In this document: positions 15,531-26,439 of the stretch, in pieces
Layout of the letters: each line of letters opens with the position of its first letter
Position numbering within the stretch: position 1 is the first letter of the stretch
Source of the DNA: Arbacia lixula
Lineage: Eukaryota > Echinodermata > Echinoidea > Arbacioida > Arbaciidae
Direction: 5' to 3'
Length of the DNA: 64,000 nucleotides
Assembly: GCA_963669155.1 (NCBI GenBank)
Contig: OZ022590.1
Span: 2,923,899-2,987,898, forward strand
Translations under genes and position numbers: made by a program
Notes under the pieces: generated by a model
What the model saw: the letters and a program-made list of their open reading frames with translations, nothing else
Told to the model about the DNA's origin: nothing
The model's database searches: none

Positions 15531-15582
<52 letters not shown>

Positions 15583-18008
15583 AAGATGCAGCAGCAGTAG
15601 TAGTAGTAGTAGTCATAGTACGGTAGTAGAAGTAAGAAACAAAGGTAGTACTAATAACAGAAGCTAGTATGAACCGTATAACTATGATACTTGTTCTCCT
15701 GCCCAGGCCATCAACTCTTCATGCCTGTCCCTGAACCAGCTAGCCTTTGAGTGTCTACACCTATGCCTCAAGCACAGCCTAGACCAGACCCTCCCCCTAC
15801 GCATCAAGCAGACTGCTGAGGTAGGCCTAGCAGAAAGATCAAATTCTCTTTTATTTGTCTCGTCGGAACGTAATTCGGATGAGACCTAGTAATCACTTTT
15901 CTTGTTAGTCTGTTGGTCTGTTGGTGTGTTAGTCTGTAACAAAAATGTTCAAGTTTGGGTTGAACTTGCTCTCATTTCTTTATATCTGCATCAGTTGTGT
16001 TCATATTGGTATAAATGAGCCTTGGGTAATACCCCATGTGCGTTGATAAGGATGATGAGGTCAAAGGTCATCTAGAGGTCAAATGCGGTTAAATAATGAG
16101 GCTATGAACATCATTTTTTGTAATGTTTCGCAAAATCAGGCGAGACTTGTTGTTAATTGTTTACTGTGAAAAAAAAGCAAAGGCTCCAAATCTCTTTTTG
16201 AAGCAAAAAGAACAGAGAGGCCCAAAACTTTCTCTGTGTTGCTGCTCAAAATCTCTTTGTTCTCTGTGTTTGGTGCCAGATTGTGGCTTGTGTATAAGTT
16301 GTTGAAAATAGAACCATAATTACTTTCTTTATAAGACACAGAATCAGTGCTCAAACTTTTGAGCCTTTGAGATTGAGAACGGTAATTTGTATTGTCGAGT
16401 TTCAATCAGCTCTCTTGATGATGAAGAAGGTGGAATCGATGAGGGAGGAATGGGTCAGTGTCATTGTCATTGACATTGTCACTATCATTGACACTGACCT
16501 TGACATTAACCTATACTTTGACTGCTGTCTTGCTTACATCCCTGCCTGACAGGTGTGTGAGTGTGACCTGAAGAAGAAGGTGGAATCGATAAGGGAGGAA
16601 TGGGTCAGTGTCATTGTCACTGACATTGTCACTATCCTTGACACTGACCTTGACATTGACCTACCGGTTTACTAAGACTACTGTCTTGCTTACATCCCTA
16701 ACAGGTGTGTGAATGTGACCTGAAGAAGAAGGTGGAGTCGATGAGGGAGGACTGGGTCAGTGTCATTGTCATTGACATTGTCACTATCATTGACACTGAC
16801 CTTGACATTGACCTACCGGTTTACTAAGACTGCTGTCTTGCTTACATCCCTGCCTGACAGGTATGTGAATGTGACCTGAAAAAGAAAGTAGAGTCGATGA
16901 GTGTTATTGTCATTGACATTGTCACTATCATTGACACTGACCTTCACATTTACCTATACTTTGACTGCTGTCTTGCTTACATCCCTGTCTGACAGGTGTG
17001 TGAGTGTGACTGAAGAAGAAGGTGGAATCGATGAGGGAGGAATGGATCAGTGTCATTGTCATTGACATTGTCACTATCATTGACACTGACCTTCACATTG
17101 ACCTATACTTTGACTGCTGTCTTGCTTACATCCCTGCCTGACAGGTATGTGAATGTGACCTGAAGAAGAAGGTGGAGTCAATGAGGGAGAACTGGGCAGA
17201 GCACAAGGACCAGATGACTGTCTTTGTGAGGACGCAGATCAAGGTAAAGCTGCTGATACATAGGTGCCATGAGAAGGATACCCTGAGATTAGGATCTAAC
17301 ACTATGAATGTGATCTTTTGTTACACAGACAATATAAAAAATGGATCCTTTGACATTTTGTCTACATAACAAAAGACATGTTCATAGTGTATGTACTCAA
17401 CTGTCTATTTGTTTAGACAATGATGATGATGATCATCATTTTAGTATCATACTAATTTGCAGCAATGCCTTGATTTTACAATTATGCATTCATTCTACAA
17501 ATAAGAAAAACTTTTAAGGGGGTATTGATTAAGGGATATTGTTGCTGTAATACACTTGGACCATAAACATTACTTATCCAGTGTTCTGTCTTGAGATTTC
17601 CCTCTACCGTCTTTCTCTCCTTTCCCTTTTTTCCATCATTTCTGTTGTTCTCCTTTCCTTTCCTTTCTTCTCCATGAAATCTCTCTCTCATCGCTCTGTC
17701 TCCCTCTTGTAATGATGGATGTTTGATTCAAGTTCATTGTCTCCTTCGTTGCCTGGTAGGGTGACCCTGAGGCAGGGGTCAAGCCCCGCCCCTACCTCCG
17801 GCCCTCCCGACGCCGCACCAAGATGCAGGGGGACCTCTACGTGGAGCTGTTTCTTGACCAGCGAGTGGCCGAGGTGGTGGACAAGGTCTGGGCTCAGCTG
17901 GTCAGCCGCACAGCTGACCGCAGCTTCAAGGGAACAAAGCAGGCCTTGGACAAGCTGCGGAAGAGCTTCTTGGACGTTGAGGAAGGATCAGAAGGAGCTC
18001 TACGGTGA
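919..18008 (+). CDS. FYVE-type zinc-finger protein, rabenosyn-5/Vac1-like (3' part of gene, eight exons)
   Basis: Eight exons with AG acceptors and, except the last, GT donors join in phase 0 without a stop, giving 327 residues and a TGA at 18006-18008. The first visible residues, LYLRVCHPCKEKLQ, match the last Cys-X2-Cys of a FYVE finger, the fold that binds phosphatidylinositol 3-phosphate on early endosomes. The helical stretch after it (AVYSDITSIQAKIEGSMPEF and on through exons 3-5) follows the order of rabenosyn-5 after its FYVE domain, where Rab-binding helices lie; this is from memory, not an alignment run. The C-terminal third lacks the NPF motifs of vertebrate rabenosyn-5, so it may be a different FYVE family. 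The start codon and the N-terminal half of the finger were not found in 1-918 and lie upstream. That it is a real gene is near certain; the family name is moderate. Confidence 0.55.
1093..1308 (+). repeat. GA microsatellite ending in a G run
   Basis: About 200 bases of interrupted GAGAGA, then a run of about 18 G near 1291-1308. Confidence 0.95.
1640..1945 (+). mobile_element. 5'-truncated CR1/L2-type LINE, C-terminal tail of reverse transcriptase ORF
   Basis: Encodes FGDRAFANTAPKLWNNLPQG and FDRFKSRLKKHLFDNY then TAG. GDR-F--AAPKLWN-LP and F-SRLK-HLF are the classic last residues of CR1/L2-type LINE polymerases. A short 3' UTR ends in an ATT-rich tail (about 1921-1945). Confidence 0.85.
1960..2082 (+). 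CDS. FYVE-like gene, exon b
   Basis: 41 codons after TACCCTTAG, with donor GTAACC. Predicted mostly helical (VGELELLAAEKRAPNVCMRE onward). It sits 14 bases after the microsatellite-like tail of a LINE fragment, so its polypyrimidine tract is short and partly derived from that insertion. Confidence 0.88.
2649..2744 (+). CDS. FYVE-like gene, exon c
   Basis: 32 codons (FQKLIDGLEIQVGAPSSLPP and on), donor GTAGGA. The acceptor is TTGTTATGATAG, an unusual AG with a weak pyrimidine tract, but frame and codon use fit the neighbouring exons. Confidence 0.86.
3259..3366 (+). CDS. FYVE-like gene, exon d
   Basis: 36 codons (GDLSDHLSNFVMTVARLKKL and on) between GGTTTCCAG and GTAAGT. A TTAA-type MITE starts only 47 bases after the donor. 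Confidence 0.92.
3414..3835. mobile_element. TTAA-type MITE, family A copy 2 (right end lost)
   Basis: Left end TTAAAGGGATAGCCGACCC. Internal palindrome: ATCCATCAAAGGATAAGAAA and GTGCAAGGTGCTCTCCC near the left, GGGGAGAGCACCT and CCTTTGACAGATTTTCATC near the right. The right TIR is missing; a TTTAA microsatellite (3841-3872) follows. Confidence 0.75.
4190..4500 (+). mobile_element. LINE ORF C-terminal relic
   Basis: Translation with stops gives RKSRLRWYGHVARREETHW, then NTCGRPRKTCEDTIKADR and NDRTVWRRAIKEIN. RLRW-GHV, GRPR--W and DR--WR are typical of the polymerase tail of RTE/CR1-related LINEs. It ends in a GATGACGATGATGTGATG tail. Confidence 0.75.
5471..5587 (+). CDS. FYVE-like gene, exon e
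   Basis: 39 codons (CKVRYYTETNNLYRQLRRQL and on, ending IQSIVDSK) between CCGACCGCAG and GTACGT. Charged, helical, coiled-coil-like. Confidence 0.92.
6791..7020. mobile_element. Tc1/mariner-type hairpin MITE with TA target site
   Basis: 230 bases, flanked by TA on both sides. Ends CACTACAGCTCAAAGGAATT and AATTCCTTTGAGCTGGAGTG are inverted repeats, and pairing continues almost to the centre through GTCCAGTTCAGCATGAAACA. TA duplication is the mark of Tc1/mariner insertion. Confidence 0.85.
7371..7515. mobile_element. Palindromic MITE, family C, degenerate copy
   Basis: GGGCCCTGTTGCAGAAAATT then TGGTAACTTTGCCATCAATG, matching the left arm of family C. The right arm is only partly kept. Confidence 0.55.
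8606..8901. mobile_element. TTAA-type MITE, family A copy 3 (degenerate left end)
   Basis: Shares AAAATCCGTCAAAGGATAAG, the GATGCTCTCCC core and CTTTCCCTTTAA right end with the other copies. Confidence 0.75.
9172..9651 (+). repeat. Long TTC/CCT pyrimidine tract
   Basis: About 480 bases that are nearly pure C/T on the plus strand, mainly TTC units with CCTC interruptions; the last ~100 bases are uniform TTC. Pyrimidine-rich DNA extends left to about 9050. All long open frames here are artefacts of this repeat. Confidence 0.95.
9690..10080 (+). repeat. Degenerate tandem repeat, period about 140
   Basis: AATTCAAATCAAACATTGTA-GAGATG...CACTTCATGG, AATTCTAACCAAACATGGTACA...CACTTCATGG and a third weaker copy; GGTCAGAGGTCAACTTTGCA and GGTCAAAGGTCAATGAACA mark the unit ends. 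Confidence 0.65.
11146..11284. mobile_element. 139-bp palindromic MITE, family B copy 1
   Basis: GGGGGGCATTTCATCAAAGG to GATGAAATGCCCC, with inner inverted motifs TGTCGGACGTTTTATCCGACA and TGTCGGATAAAATATCCGA. Differs from the copy at 42516 by about two bases over the shared core. Confidence 0.85.
13042..13527. mobile_element. TTAA-type MITE, family A copy 4 (diverged ends)
   Basis: Carries AAATCTGTCAAAGGATAAGA, GAGATGCTCTCACATGAG and near the right GGGAGAGCACC plus GACTTTCCCTATAAA. About 485 bases, so it has the longer internal region also seen in copies 2 and 5. Confidence 0.75.
13726..14405 (+). repeat. GGAT-type minisatellite with higher-order unit of ~165 bp
   Basis: Basic units such as GGATGGATGGGTAGATATAT are organised into longer units, each starting with TGTGATTGGAGTTCAGGGTC. 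GGTCTGT-type marks lie near 13734, 13894, 14061, 14236 and 14399, spacings of about 160, 167, 175 and 163. Confidence 0.9.
15018..15265 (+). repeat. GA-rich microsatellite block
   Basis: Interrupted GAGAGA with two internal copies of TATGGTTTG(C/T)TCA(A/G)GGATGA-like spacer near 15160 and 15211. Confidence 0.9.
15266..15620 (+). repeat. AGT trinucleotide array
   Basis: About 350 bases of AGT with AGA, TTG and GCA interruptions, 90 bases before exon f of the FYVE-like gene. Confidence 0.95.
15707..15820 (+). CDS. FYVE-like gene, exon f
   Basis: 38 codons (AINSSCLSLNQLAFECLHLC and on) between CTGCCCAG and GTAGGC. It follows a 10.1-kb intron that is almost all repeats. Leu- and Cys-rich helix. 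Confidence 0.9.
16425..17144 (+). repeat. Tandem array of partial exon-g copies with their acceptor sites
   Basis: Copies of the first half of exon g start at 16553, 16705, 16861 and 16996, before the real exon at 17145, so the periods are 152, 156, 135 and 149 bases. A decayed copy lies near 16426. Each of the four is preceded by a CTTGCTTACATCCCT-type pyrimidine stretch and CAG. The copy at 16553 gives VCECDLKKKVESIREEW followed by GTCAGT, a possible donor after exactly 51 bases. The copy at 16861 has a deletion and the one at 16996 lacks one C, which makes a TGA. After the exon part each unit carries CATTGTCATTGACATTG-like simple sequence. Confidence 0.9.
17145..17243 (+). CDS. FYVE-like gene, exon g
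   Basis: 33 codons (VCECDLKKKVESMRENWAEH and on, ending RTQIK) between GCCTGACAG and GTAAAG. It is the only complete copy at the 3' end of a tandem array in which the first half of this exon and its upstream intron are repeated. Confidence 0.9.
17760..18008 (+). CDS. FYVE-like gene, terminal exon h
   Basis: 82 codons and TGA after GCCTGGTAG. Noticeably GC-rich compared with its flanks. It begins GDPEAGVKPRPYLRPSRRRT, a basic stretch, then a helical region (DLYVELFLDQRVAEVVDKVW) and ends EEGSEGALR. No membrane segment or NPF motif is seen. Confidence 0.9.
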   Translation, partial: GDPEAGVKPRPYLRPSRRRTKMQGDLYVELFLDQRVAEVVDKVWAQLVSRTADRSFKGTKQALDKLRKSFLDVEEGSEGALR

Positions 18009-18404
18009 CAGAGGCCCCCCAATCATCATTTCGATGGGTTCAAGATCAACTTTTTTAAAGAACGGTTTCAGTCTCCAGCTGTTATCGGCAATGTCTCCGC
18101 AGTGTCTCCGTAATGATTCCTCCTCCAATGAATGTCCTTTAGCAGTGGTCATGCATGGGTTAGGTTGAATTAGTGCCTTGCGCTCGCTTTCTTTATTTCT
18201 CCTTCTTTTGTTCAGGATCATTGGATTTCTGTATGATTCATGCTTTTTTTCAGGGTAGATTTATTCCTCTTCTTTATTTCATTTTTTTTAACTTCTTGTT
18301 AAGTCAAGAGGAGTCTTACATCATTCCTGTCTGAAATTTAGGATATCAGTGTTTTTTAAAGAAAATGTTACTTCTTTGTTGGTGCATTTTCACTTTGAAT
18401 TGAA

Positions 18405-18640
18405 TTGAGTTATTTATTGTCCATCAAGAAATTCAATTTTCACATGTTTTTACAAATTACAATACGTGTACATACATATTCCAGAGTACATAACTGTACA
18501 AATGAATTTCAGTAATTCAAAAGATACACAGAAATTACACTAGAGATAATGCATAGGTGCAGAGATTACAGTTGTACAAATAATCATGGAGTACATGCGT
18601 TAATTGAAGTCAAATTACCGAAGGCAATGTTGTATTTAAC
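18405..18640 (-). mobile_element. LINE 3' end, minus orientation, copy 1
   Basis: Read on the minus strand it ends with ATTGAATTTCTTGATGG and an ACAATAAATAACTCAATTCA tail, the form of CR1/L2-type LINE 3' termini in marine invertebrates. A diverged second copy starts near 18812. Confidence 0.55.
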
Positions 18641-18811
18641 TCTCTATTTATGTTCTCATTACTTATATATCAAATAAACTTGCGGCTTTAAACCAATGTA
18701 TGTGAAAAATTGAACAACATAATATTGTGCGATACATATTTTGTGTTGGTGTATCAAATAATAAATATGTACGTGAATGGTTGTCACGTGTGTGTGTATT
18801 CTGATGCTTTT

Positions 18812-18930
18812 TTATTTATTGTCCATCAGGAAATTCACTTTTCACATGGTTTTACAAATTACAATACATGTTCATGAATATTACAGATTACATAACCGTG
18901 AATAAATTTCAATAATGCGAAACATATGTT
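18812..18930 (-). mobile_element. LINE 3' end, minus orientation, copy 2
   Basis: About 110 bases align with the copy at 18410-18520, sharing TTATTGTCCATCA, GAAATTCA, TTTTCACATG and TTTTACAAATTACAATAC. The two lie in the same orientation about 400 bases apart, so a local duplication or two insertions would explain them. Confidence 0.55.
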
Positions 18931-20439
18931 TTGTAAACACACATTTATCAATGTTATATTTTTTTCTTTTGTTTATACCCTTCGTCTTCCATCCCTTTCT
19001 GGATATAACATATCCCATATCTTCACCTCCTATATTAACCTCTTGTATTCTCCTATTCCTTTTTCTTCCCCCTTCTTTTCCCGCCATATGTTTTCTGTAT
19101 AAGGTTGTACTTATTAAGCCTCATAATTTTGGACAAGATTAATATTTGAAGCCAAAACGATACTTTCTTCCGTTTAGTTACACTCGGAAATACTGGTCAC
19201 AAAATATAAGATACAAATTGCAAAACATGTACTTAAAAAGGGCACTAAAAGATGGACTTTTTTACTTGAAATCCAACAGTTCATAGTTGTGTAAATATAA
19301 TGTTATGGAATTGATGATTGTGAATAATGGGGGAATACCTTACTGTTGCTTGAAAACCATACATTGTTTATTGCTTGAATGTCTAATTTTCCTCAAAACT
19401 CCATTCATGATGTTTTTCTGCAATTTCTTCAACTAAAGCAGTTTCATCTTAATATGAATGTGTGAAGTATTTAATGTATATTTTGAATTGCAATCAGTAC
19501 TACGTTTGATGAAATAACAGATTAGCCTTGCCTATGTATATTTTTGTAATGGATAAATTGTACTAATTTTTGATCTGACGGACAGACAGTGTAACTTGTA
19601 GCTTTCACTTTAGTGTATGCCTGATCTTTCATGCAAGGGTGTTACAGTAATTGTAATCACATTTAATGTATTCCTGATAATTTGCAAGTAGAGTCATCAC
19701 AACACTGAATGGTGCTAAAATAATTTGTAGGACAAGTACTACAAATACGTGGTTTGGAGCTGTACCCTTTGGTATCTAGTATTGAAAATATTTTTTAACC
19801 CATTTTATGAAAGATATGTATCACCTTCAAGACAAACTTAAGGTGAAAAATTATTAAATCTTCAAATTGGCAATGCGCTGAAACGGTTGATATCACAGTA
19901 TTGCTCCCCAAATGTTCACAATTATTGCGATAAATTGTTTGTGTTTTATGTTATGTTAATTAACAAAAGAATATTGTCCCATTTTATGATGAATATCTTA
20001 TTCAAATTTGTTGATTATGAATTGAATGTGATGGTACATGTTTTTCACTTTAATAAACATTGCTCCTATTTCAACATGCAAAATAATTTGCATTCATTGT
20101 TTTTTGTTCATTTCTCTGCACTATTCATCGGAATGTGAATCTCCATGCCGCTGGAAAAAAAAAACATCTGTAGAAATGTATACTTCTATGCTGTTGATGC
20201 ACCTTTGTTCAGCAAGCCTTGTGAAACAGAGGTATTCAGAAAATTCAATTTGTTAAAAATATGATTGGCCATTTTAGACATGGGAATTCAATATAATGGA
20301 CAAAACAATTCATACAGGTTGCATATAACAGGTCTATCTTTCTGTATATCAGAGAGATTAACACAGAGGAGTATATATTAGAAATATATGCCAATGTTTG
20401 TGTGTTTGTGTGTGTTTGTGTTTGTGTTTATGCGGTATC

Positions 20440-20884
20440 TTAAAGGGATAGTCCACCCTGAAACTATTTTGATTTCAATAAAAGGAGACACATGAAAGAA
20501 ACATTAGTGAAATGAAAGATATTTGATTTTAAAGTTTTGATTTTTAATGACACATGTGAGGTGCTCGCCCCATACATTTTTTTTCGTGGAAAATGTCCAT
20601 TTTCTCAAAAGGATATTTATCATTTCACCTGTGCATTTGATATACCATTAGACACATTTGTTTTTTAAACACATATCGCTATGAAAAGAGTGTATTCCTT
20701 CGTCAAAGAACAGAAAAAAGGCAATTTATAAAAAAAGAAGTACACAGCATGTGACACCACAAAATCAAAACTTTAACATGAAATAACTTTTGACCAACTT
20801 TCGTCAAACTTTCACTAATATATGTTTCTTTGATGTTTCTGCTTCATTGAAACCAACTTATCTTCAGCGTGAACTATCCCTTAA
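20440..20884. mobile_element. TTAA-type MITE, family A copy 5 (full length)
   Basis: 445 bases from TTAAAGGGATAGTCCACCCT to GTGAACTATCCCTTAA, with TTAA at both ends and the family's internal GAGGTGCTCGCCCC motif. The best reference copy in the window. Confidence 0.85.
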
Positions 20885-23800
20885 ACGTGTGTGGATTTTG
20901 AAAATGGATGAAGCATTTGATTGCTACTGCATGCCAACATTTGTATCTTCTTGCATATCAGAGGGATGTTTGTTTGTGTGTGTGCACATATATGAACCTG
21001 TGTGTGTCTGTATGTATTATATTATTCAGCAATGTTATTGTTACTTTCAACTTTAAAATGGCATATTGTTATCAGAATATAATGCTTTGAACCAAGGGTT
21101 CAGCAGTGTATCATTCACATCGCAACCCCTTTGATTCCTGTACCTCACACTAAGGATGTTACAAGAAATGGATATCCATCCCTTTGAATGAGGTTTAGTG
21201 CCGCCACTAAATATTCATGACTGGCAGCTGCTCTTAACAATATGATGCATATGCGATCCCGTCATGTCTACTTGGATTTACCAATCGGTCATGCATATTC
21301 CTAAACTTGCATAACATGTACATTTCAGCTTTCACTGATTAACTGGTAGTTTTGTCGCAAAGTGCTTGTTATGTAGTTCATGAGGACAAGCAAACACGAC
21401 ATTTGATAATTTTCTAGATGAGCGTGGCTGGCCTTATTTTTCGGCTTTGAACATGGGATCAAAGAAAAAATCTTTGTCAGGCATTCTTTTGTGACTAGAA
21501 AAGTACAATCTGCATGAAAAAAGGCCTGATGGCACTCCATGTAATTTAAACAATCTTGCTCATACCAAGAAAACTTCATTATATCACACAGGCAGTTAAT
21601 CCCATTGTTATATTTATTGTAATGAAGTACTTGCACAAAATAATACATATACAACAAGAAATAAACATGATTATAAACATCTTCCAGCATAAAATGTACA
21701 TTAAACACTGCTGAAAAACGACGAAACAGGAATAATCAATTCACAGATTGTCTCTTTTGATCTGCTAAGTTTACATAATCATGCCAATGCTCACTGTCCT
21801 AGGCACAATGTTCAAGTTTGTGCATTTGTGTATTTGTTTGTGAAATAATTTTTGCATAGAATCTTGGAGCATAAACATAGTCAAACTCAACTCTGAATTA
21901 TGATTATGAATAAAGGAAATAAAAATAAGATAGGCCTCTAAACACTTTAACCAAAATGTTGTCCATCTAATTTGAAAAATGTCACAGGCATTGAGAGCTA
22001 TTAAACATTTGTAATGTGGCATTAAAAATTATATGTTACCTTTGATACATTTTTACAATATTATCTCAATTATAACCATTATTTGAACATGTAAAGACAA
22101 ATATATTAAATAAACTTATTTTACTGTTATCAATATATTTACCGGTAATGTTTGATTGTGGCAATGAATCCCAACATACTTGTTATACCCAACACATTTT
22201 CTATCTATCTAGATCTCTAATTCTACTTGGAGCTTGTAAACCTCTAACATAAATAATGTCCAATATTAAATGATTACTATTATAATAGAAAAATGGTTAA
22301 CATTGCACATATTCACAAATAAAAGAACAATTAAGATTTAGTTACAGAAAACCTCTACAATTTCTAATAACATTCATTGATTTTTGCCACACATGCAACT
22401 AAAGCTGCACAGAAAATCAGAAGAAAAGAATGAGTAAAAAGTTTATTCTTTTTCTGTGCTATTTCTCACATTATCTAGAAATAATTCAAAATAATGAAAT
22501 ACAATCACAATGACAACATGTAAAACATGGATATGGGAAACCTAGAATTACACTTCCAACTTCTAAAACACAATAACTTGATATTAATCATACAGGTACA
22601 AAATTAAATATCAACATTTAAAATAAGATTATTTAAACTACTGCTGCAGCACTGACAGACATTTGTAAACATATTTCTATGAATAATGATTAAAGACATT
22701 TCCATTGCAAACTAAATTGCTCAATTCTTAACACAGATTTCACACACACAACCAGAAAAAAAATCAACTCTCTCATTTCCATTAGCATGAAGATGTGTAA
22801 TAGGCCTATGTAATTTTCAAAGCCTGGTTATATAAGTGTTGAACAAATGTGATGGTAGTTGATCTCATCTTTGGTAACATTTGCAAACCAGTCCACCATT
22901 CTAATACTTATTATTTAAGTACTACATAGCAATAAATACTTCAATCAAATATGTTGCCTATGTATTCATCAGTAATAAGTAACAAGGAATAGTGTTTTAT
23001 CATTCACTATACTAAAACTTTTATCTTAGACATATACAAGAACAGCTTAGATACCTTACCATAATCAGACCACACTGCATCAAAATATTAAGAAATAATG
23101 TTCATTTCTCCTGTTAATTCAAAATAGGAATATACACTGTATATAGTAAATTGGCTGCTGATATGCCAGACATTCCTCAGGAAAAGGCTCTCAGCTGTGG
23201 TTCAGTGCACTTGGTTACAGAAATGTTCCGTATCTTGCGCTTCAACCTTTCCAGACTTAATCAGTATTGAAGTCAACAAATTTGACTGTAATGTTACCTA
23301 CATTATGCAGCAGTGTGTAGTAAGTTGTAATGGTACACGGAAAACAAAAAATACTTCATATTTTCTTTTCAAAATATCCTCACCTTTTTTTAAATACTTG
23401 AATACTTCAATACATGACATGGATATTGGTACTGCTTACAAGAAAAGTTTACTCTCTTTTTTAGACATTTACACACAAAACTTTTATATTGTAGAAATAG
23501 TATGACTATAGCTGTCTATGTATGTCAAATTTTGAAAAGACCTTTTACACACAAAAACAGTTTGAGAAATGTCTTGAAAAACATAGAAACCAACCAATAT
23601 CTATGGCAAATATTTAGTTATTCAAGTATTTGTTTTTTTTTTTAAAAAAGATCATATTTTGTAAAGATTTTTTTAATTCATTATTAAAATGGTTATTAAT
23701 CATTAAAATAATTTTAAATTAAGGTGTAAAACATTTGACAAACAAAAAAAAGTATTATGCACTAAGTAATGTAAAACAAAGATACCCGCTAATATGAATG

Positions 23801-24069
23801 CCAATATTAGAATTTAAAAATATATTATATCATATCAAGATAATGAAAGTAGAGGTCATATAATTGTGTGCTTAATACTATAGTCACATTTTACAATTTA
23901 CTTTGTACATTTAAATGCCACAAACTTATATTGGTAAGCAGCTCTGAATTTCGGCACAATTCTCAAGTCCAAGATTTTTTTTTGCAATGCTTCCAGCCCG
24001 TTAGTCAGTTTAGGCCATTATCGTGAAAACTTTCTAGCCTAGCTACATGTACCAGTAATATGTGCCTAA

Positions 24070-24223
24070 TAGTGCCATTCTCAATTGGGCTAAAAAAATT
24101 GTGATGTTAGAAAAATCGCAAAGTTAGGGTGAAATTTGCCTACCAACCGTACCAAAAGCCGAATGGTCCTATTGTCCCTGTCCCCTAACTTCGCGATTTT
24201 TTAAGCCCAATGAGAATGACCAT
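24070..24223. mobile_element. Hairpin element, family unknown
   Basis: Arms CATTCTCAATTGGGCTAAAA and TTTTAAGCCCAATGAGAATG with AATCGCAAAGTTAGGG facing CCCCTAACTTCGCGATT. No target duplication was recognised. Confidence 0.65.
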
Positions 24224-26439
24224 AATGATGCATGTATCTTAATGCAATCTACCAACTTGGAACAGGAAGGAATGTTTCACAAAAATGTCCTCTGGGTTCT
24301 ACTTGGCACTGTTCTTCCAACGTGTAAATAAGTAACTTTTGAGGTTTAGACTGTTTTGAGTTGTAGAAGGGTTGAGCTTGACTGCACATGAAAGTTTGAC
24401 ACGCATGCGATACACAGACCATAAAAATAGCCCACTGTTAGCAATTTCAGTCAAATATCTCGACAACCAGACTAACATAACCAGTATTTGATTTTATGTG
24501 GTATGAGCACTATGTTCAAACAATTCTGGAAAAAAATGATATTGAATTTGTATAAGCTAAATGTTACATTTATGTACAGATATCTGACAATAACTCATGC
24601 AACTAGCCCTTTCTGTGCTAAGGAGTCTTTGAGTATCCCTCTCATTACCACTCAAGGTAAGTCCCATGTCAGTTACAACACAGTTTGTCACCTGTGGGAC
24701 TGAGAGGGTTAATCCCACTCACACAACCAATCCTGGAGAGGGCATGCACTGTCCATGACTACAGTTTGTTCATTCATTTGAGAGAAGTTGGGTCTTGTAT
24801 TCAAGGTCAGCACAATGCGCTGGTCTCTTGGCAGATGACCAATACAATTCTGTCCTTTATCGATGACCTGTATCTTCTGATCAATCTATCAGCCCTTTCT
24901 TATCAATTGATCAGCTACAGTAGCTTCCGTTGGGGATCCTATTTATTTATCTGTGCCATTCCCAGCAAACATTGTGATTGCATTCTTACTCTCAACCAAA
25001 TGGGATGGGTTGTTAGCCATTCAGTGTATTGGTCCTAAGCATGGGCCATTTTACCCCCTGTAATGCCAAATGGAGACCACCAAAATAACACCCCCCCCCC
25101 CCCCTTGACTTGATTTAAACCGGATTTGAACCATGATCTACCAATTTTTCAGGCTTTGGGATATCAAGAGATATTTACCTGATACACATATATATGTGTG
25201 TGTGTAATGCATATCACAAGCTAACAATTTAATATGAAGCTGCTGCCAGCTTTCAACAGGAATATGTACAGTTTTAATAATGAGTGACATTTAAGGTGTG
25301 TTCATTTTATTAAACCATATTTCATTTATTTCATTTCTTGCTGTTGTTGCCATGAGACCACTTTTCTCACAACTTTCAATAAAATGTACAGAAATCTGAA
25401 ATCACAATTTGTAACCCCTAATTAGGCAAGAAACAAAATGACCAACACCAGCAAATCATCATAAAATTAATGCTGAAAATGATATATATCTAAGAAAAAA
25501 GATACTTGATTGTCCAATGTGAAATTGTCAACATAGGCAAGATATATACCATACTCACCAAGACAAAAAGAAAGAACACAAACAATAAACATAGTTTGTG
25601 TAAATACCAGATAAGTATGACACATTAATACACCTAGATTATGTAACACATAATAAACTCTCTTAAATTACGATCAGCCTGCTTGTCCCCAGAACATTTT
25701 CATGTCCACTCTATAGGCTCTTCTGTATTGCTAAACTGTCAAATCAACATCTAACCATGTAATGTTGAAATGTCAACTGTGCCAAAAACAACAAATATGC
25801 AGTAAGCATATTATTCATAACCCAGATTAGGGCAGTTATAGGTGTAAGCTCTCTAAAATAAAAATATATAGCTACACAAAGAGAGGAATGTGTGAACAAA
25901 CTTTTAAATAATAATCAATATATACAAAGGTGTCCTGCTAGCTTCCATATGACTATACATTTAACCATACACACGTATGTACATGTACTTTCAATCAAAA
26001 TCATATAATCTTCACAATATCAGTACAGTGCCTACATTGAAGCTTGCTTTATAAAAGTGTTTTATTCTTTAAAACACAGGAATATCGATATAAGATTAAC
26101 AAGAACAATAGTAGTTTAAACATACTGTTGTGTCATACGAAGTACAATCAGGACCCTAACTGCACACTACAGTATGTAACAATATTTGGACGGGGAGAGA
26201 TGCAGCTCAGCTCAACGTTTGACAATCCATTGAATAAACCTAGATTAAAGATCACCTAGGGAAGCCCTTTTACAAAACTCATGAAACTCGGCAGGAATCA
26301 GCAGGAGTATACCGTAACGATGACGTGTATGAAATCTCACGGTCAAAGCTTTGAGAACCTTGTCACGAAAAGTGAAAATATATCCATTTGAAACTACCCG
26401 TTTCATGGCGATACCAGTCTCCATTCATAAACCGTATTG

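Larger units (their letters stand above)
5588..15706 (+). other. 10.1-kb intron of the FYVE-like gene
   Basis: No further exon in phase was seen. Contents: MITEs of families A, B, C and a mariner hairpin, the pyrimidine tract, minisatellite and AGT array. 10.27-10.37 kb has an AAAGAGCCC(C/T) repeated motif also near 34.78 kb. A small exon could be missed. Confidence 0.5.
18009..20070 (+). other. Probable 3' UTR of the FYVE-like gene and LINE tails
   Basis: No coding exon is seen after the TGA at 18008. AATAAA occurs near 18672, 18897 and 20051, any of which could be a polyadenylation signal. The true 3' end cannot be chosen from sequence alone. The interval includes two related LINE 3' ends listed separately and otherwise AT-rich unique-looking DNA. 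Confidence 0.35.

Noticed and set aside
14923..15616. 197- and 131-codon Leu and Thr repeat frames
   Set aside because: Products of the GA and AGT arrays just before exon f.
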